A stretch of 8,211 bases of DNA from Candidatus Zixiibacteriota bacterium (GTDB lineage Bacteria > Zixibacteria > MSB-5A5 > CAIYYT01). Positions 6,507-8,211 of this stretch are shown here, in pieces. The stretch's first letter is position 1; each line of letters begins with the position of its first letter. The notes beneath the pieces were generated by a model. The model saw nothing but the letters and a program-made list of their open reading frames with translations. It ran no database searches and was not told the origin of the DNA. The stretch covers positions 1 to 8,211 of the forward strand of contig JAPLUP010000682.1 of assembly GCA_026397575.1 (NCBI GenBank), read 5' to 3'. A program made the translations under genes and the position numbers.

Positions 6507-6532
6507 ACGGTCTGGGCTTTTTCAACAGTCCC

Positions 6533-6537
6533 ATTAG
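6533..6537. repeat. Right copy of the putative target-site duplication ATTAG
   Basis: This is the exact repeat of the five bases at 6331-6335, directly abutting the right terminal inverted repeat of the element. Confidence 0.65.
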
Positions 6538-6577
6538 TGACTGGCCAGAAAAAAAGCGTTTTATGCGAAAATCGCAC

Positions 6578-6606
6578 TTGATTTTTTGGTTGGCGATCAA
6601 CAAAAT
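6578..6606 (+). promoter_or_regulatory. Candidate sigma70-type promoter for the rubrerythrin-like gene
   Basis: TTGATT (6578-6583), a 17-base spacer and CAAAAT (6601-6606) lie in an A/T-rich stretch just outside the MITE and about 110 bases before the start codon. The spacer ends in ATCAA (6596-6600), the inverted copy of TTGAT at the -35 box, which could be half-sites for a regulator. The rest of 6541-6716 shows no gene or other clear element. Confidence 0.35.
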
Positions 6607-6716
6607 CATTCTGAACCGATTCTGCCGTGTTTGGCGCTACTGACAATGCCGGTTTCGTGTCCCGACCACAAAACCGGGCAACGGCAGATGACAACGATTG
6701 AAGGCGAGAGCGAGTT

Positions 6717-7229
6717 ATGACAGAAAGTGCACTTGGTTTGGCTGATGGCTTGTTGAAAGCGATGAAAGCCGAGCGTGATGGCAACAGCTTCTACCTGATG
6801 GCTGCCAACAGCACCAGCGATCCCAAAGGACGCCAAATATTCGAAGTGTTGGCGCGCGAAGAGCTTGATCATTTGCAGTTCCTCAAGGAACACTACGATT
6901 CATGGGTCATGACGGGCAAACTGAGTCTAACCGCGAAATTGCATGGCCGTCTTGATCTTGCCGGACCATCACCGCTCTTCTCCGACAGCTTCCATATGCG
7001 CATCAAGGAAGCCCACTTTGAAATGAGCGCATTGTCGATTGGCATTCAACTTGAACTCGACGCTATGGCATTCTACCGCACCCAGTCCGAACTAACAGCG
7101 GAACCGGAAGCCAAGGCGTTTTTTGCCGAGCTTGCCTCATGGGAACAAGGTCATTATCAGGCACTTTTGAGACAGCAGGAAGAACTGAAAGACGATTACT
7201 GGTTGGAGGCCGGTTTCTCGCCCTTTTGA
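6717..7229 (+). CDS. Rubrerythrin-like diiron protein (ferritin-like fold, no rubredoxin domain)
   Basis: This 170-residue all-helical protein matches the ferritin-like domain of rubrerythrins, which bind two irons and often reduce peroxide or take part in iron handling. Likely ligands are Glu19 (KAERDG, helix 1), Glu49 and His52 (REELDH, helix 2), Glu113 (QLELDAMAFY, helix 3; Glu102 is a second possibility) and Glu143 with His146 (WEQGH, helix 4). The long linker at about 65-93 separates the two helix pairs. The C-terminal tail (YWLEAGFSPF) is of a type seen in single-domain family members. There is no CxxC pair, so the C-terminal rubredoxin centre of classical rubrerythrin is absent and an external electron donor would be needed. 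There is no signal peptide, so it is cytoplasmic. The start codon is preceded by a purine-rich AAGGCGAGAGCGAG (6701-6714). The exact reaction is not shown by sequence. Confidence 0.87.
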   Translation: MTESALGLADGLLKAMKAERDGNSFYLMAANSTSDPKGRQIFEVLAREELDHLQFLKEHYDSWVMTGKLSLTAKLHGRLDLAGPSPLFSDSFHMRIKEAHFEMSALSIGIQLELDAMAFYRTQSELTAEPEAKAFFAELASWEQGHYQALLRQQEELKDDYWLEAGFSPF

Positions 7230-7245
7230 TGAAGTTATCACAGAG

Positions 7246-7263
7246 CAGCCCTCGGCTGTGTTT
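7246..7263 (+). terminator. Weak candidate terminator after the rubrerythrin-like gene
   Basis: CAGCC (7246-7250) pairs with GGCTG (7254-7258) around a CTC loop, followed by TGTTT. It lies 17 bases after the stop codon. The stem is short and the T-run poor, so read-through to the next gene is possible. Confidence 0.3.
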
Positions 7264-7349
7264 GGCGGGTAACGCAAATCAACGCCGCGTGCTGCACGGG
7301 AAATTGGGGCACGCCGTGAAATCATAAATAATACAAAGGACGATGTATC

Positions 7350-7559
7350 ATGAAGTACGGCGCCAGAAATCAACTAATCGGCAAGGTAACCGGAGTTAAG
7401 AAAGGCTCGCTTATGTGTCAGGTCAACCTGTCGATTCCGGCCAATTCCAGCATGGCCTCGGTGATGACAATCGATTCGCTCAAAGACCTCGGCATCAAGA
7501 AGGGTGACAAGGTTCGCGTCGTTGTGAAGGCGATCAACGTGCTTCTCGTGAAAGAATGA
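7350..7559 (+). CDS. Molbindin: single Mop/TOBE-domain molybdate-binding protein
   Basis: At 69 residues this is exactly the size of free-standing molbindins such as Clostridium pasteurianum MopII, which assemble as hexamers and bind molybdate or tungstate in the cytoplasm as a store. Diagnostic segments are ARNQLIGKVTGVKKG (5-19, the family's SARNQLKGKV-type start), a central strand pair (CQVNLSIP and MASVMTIDSL) with SLKDLGIKKGDKV (43-55), and the final strand VVVKAINVLLVKE (57-69). The final strand normally reads like KS/T-x-DVM. Here Asn replaces the usual Asp, and Ala the Ser/Thr, so oxyanion binding may be altered. The ATG is preceded by AAAGGA (7335-7340) at nine bases. It is 34 bases upstream of the CstA-like gene, close enough to share a transcript. 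No ModE, ModA or molybdopterin gene is in the window. Confidence 0.88.
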   Translation: MKYGARNQLIGKVTGVKKGSLMCQVNLSIPANSSMASVMTIDSLKDLGIKKGDKVRVVVKAINVLLVKE

Positions 7560-7593
7560 TCGTGGCACAGATCAGATCGGAGTTACACGCTTT

Positions 7594-8211
7594 ATGAGTC
7601 TCGCGCTGCTGGCTGTCGCCTTTATCATCATCATGGTTGTTGCCTACCGCCTTTATGGCAGTTGGGTAGCAAAACAGTTTGTTATCGATGACAGTCGGGT
7701 TACTCCCGCGCGCCAGGTTAATGACGGGGTCGATTATGTTCCGACTCGACCGTTCTATCTTTTTGCCCAGCATTTCTCGGCGATTGCCGCAGCCGGTCCG
7801 ATAGCGGGTCCAATTCTCGCCTGCGAGACGTTCGGTTGGTTGCCGTGCTTGCTGTGGATCGGCCTGGGTGTCGTCTTGATCGGCGCCGTGCATGACTTCT
7901 CGACACTGACTGCATCTGTCCGTCACGGCGCACGCTCGATTGCTGAGATCACGCGTGAACATCTTGGCACAAGAGCGGGAAGGGCGATGTTGGTGCTAAT
8001 TTTGCTGGCACTGATGTATGTGATTGTCGCATTCACCGATATTACGGCCGGAAGCTTTGTCTCGGCCACCGAGGAACTACAGGCGGCGCAGATCAAATTC
8101 AACGCCGGCGGAGCGGTCGCTGCGGCAGCAATCATGTACCTGTCGCTGGCTGTAGTCATGGGATTTGTCCAGCGTTTTTTCAAACCGCCCTTGTGGCTGC
8201 TCACAGCTATA
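7594..8211 (+). CDS. cstA: CstA-family carbon-starvation transporter (N-terminal part, cut by window)
   Basis: An open frame of 206 codons runs to the last base. The CstA family comprises large inner-membrane transporters linked to peptide or pyruvate uptake during carbon starvation. Diagnostic segments are NDGVDYVPTRPFYLFAQHFSAIAAAGPIAGP in two adjoining parts (43-58 and 59-73), then LPCLLWIGLGVVLIGAVHDF (83-102), followed by SVRHGARSIAEITREHLG (108-125). Membrane helices are visible at about 2-20, 62-78, 82-103, 131-152, 172-192 and the start of another near 199. Full proteins have about 500-700 residues, so more than half is missing. The ATG at 7594 has GGAG (7579-7582) 11 bases upstream and begins directly with the first helix. 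It may be co-transcribed with the molbindin gene. Transported substrate cannot be assigned between peptides and pyruvate. Confidence 0.93.
   Translation, partial: MSLALLAVAFIIIMVVAYRLYGSWVAKQFVIDDSRVTPARQVNDGVDYVPTRPFYLFAQHFSAIAAAGPIAGPILACETFGWLPCLLWIGLGVVLIGAVHDFSTLTASVRHGARSIAEITREHLGTRAGRAMLVLILLALMYVIVAFTDITAGSFVSATEELQAAQIKFNAGGAVAAAAIMYLSLAVVMGFVQRFFKPPLWLLTAI

Larger units (their letters stand above)
6336..6532. mobile_element. 197-bp MITE-like non-autonomous element with terminal inverted repeats
   Basis: The left end (6336-6350, CGGACTTTTGAAAAA) and the reverse complement of the right end (6518-6532, GGGACTGTTGAAAAA) agree at 13 of 15 positions. Further in, GTCATTGCGAGGAGT (6361-6375) has an exact inverted copy at 6492-6506. 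ACGACGAAGCAATCT (6406-6420) has an inverted copy with one mismatch at 6450-6464. The element is directly flanked by ATTAG on both sides. It encodes no protein: open frames across it are explained by the repeats. The GTCATTGCGAGGAG...GAAGCAATC pattern is one I recall from dispersed intergenic repeats in several bacterial genomes. Mobilisation in trans by a transposase elsewhere in the genome is inferred. It sits between the divergent nucleosidase and rubrerythrin-like genes, and its left end is 46 bases from the nucleosidase start. Confidence 0.8.

Noticed and set aside
6328..6784. Minus-strand open frames across the MITE (93 and 140 codons) and a plus-strand frame 6343-6537
   Set aside because: They are translations of inverted-repeat DNA with no protein family features.
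7304..7332. Promoter-like TTGGGG and AATAAT boxes before the molbindin gene
   Set aside because: The predicted start site near 7339 would fall inside the ribosome site AAAGGA (7335-7340), leaving no usable leader.
7230..7349. Possible molybdenum-cofactor riboswitch upstream of the molbindin gene
   Set aside because: The gap is only 120 bases, and I could not find the paired-stem layout of the Moco RNA; only a weak terminator-like hairpin is visible.
7534..8204. Minus-strand open frames at 7534-7962, 7718-7933 and 7923-8204
   Set aside because: They are antisense to the clearly recognisable CstA-family gene.

Overview
The window looks like a chromosomal stretch from a Gram-negative bacterium with an outer membrane, probably an uncultured or poorly sampled lineage of the Bacteroidota/FCB type. 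The main clue is a secreted DUF5686-type beta-barrel protein with an N-terminal carboxypeptidase-regulatory-like domain. A second secreted barrel-like protein and a periplasmic nucleosidase add weaker support. The phylum is an inference. No rRNA, tRNA, CRISPR array, phage gene or transposase gene is visible.

Layout. Positions 1-3238 are read from the minus strand: a FemAB/GNAT-like protein (3238-2279), then, after 145 bp, the large DUF5686-like protein (2133 to beyond base 1, truncated by the window). A 180-bp divergent promoter region separates these from plus-strand genes: a VIT1/CCC1-family iron/manganese transporter (3419-4117), a stand-alone response-regulator receiver protein (4219-4620) and a small exported barrel-like protein of unknown function (4776-5417). 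A 26-bp perfect palindrome lies between the transporter and the receiver gene. The barrel gene converges, with a 12-bp gap, on a minus-strand methylthioadenosine/S-adenosylhomocysteine nucleosidase-family gene (6290-5430) that carries a signal peptide.

The only long gene-free stretch (6291-6716, 426 bp) holds a 197-bp MITE-like element. It has imperfect terminal inverted repeats, an internal 15-bp perfect inverted repeat and a perfect 5-bp flanking direct repeat (ATTAG). Beyond it are a candidate promoter and leader for a rubrerythrin-like diiron protein (6717-7229). Next come a single-domain molbindin (Mop/TOBE, 7350-7559) and the start of a CstA-family carbon-starvation/peptide-pyruvate transporter (7594 to the window end, truncated).

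How the genes fit together. The VIT1-like transporter and the rubrerythrin-like protein both suggest handling of iron and oxidative stress, while Mop suggests molybdate or tungstate storage. Nothing in the window proves these genes are co-regulated. I see no convincing multi-gene defence or biosynthetic system. The clearest non-gene structures are the MITE with its flanking duplication and the two perfect palindromes around the transporter gene. The oddest gene product is the exported nucleosidase.
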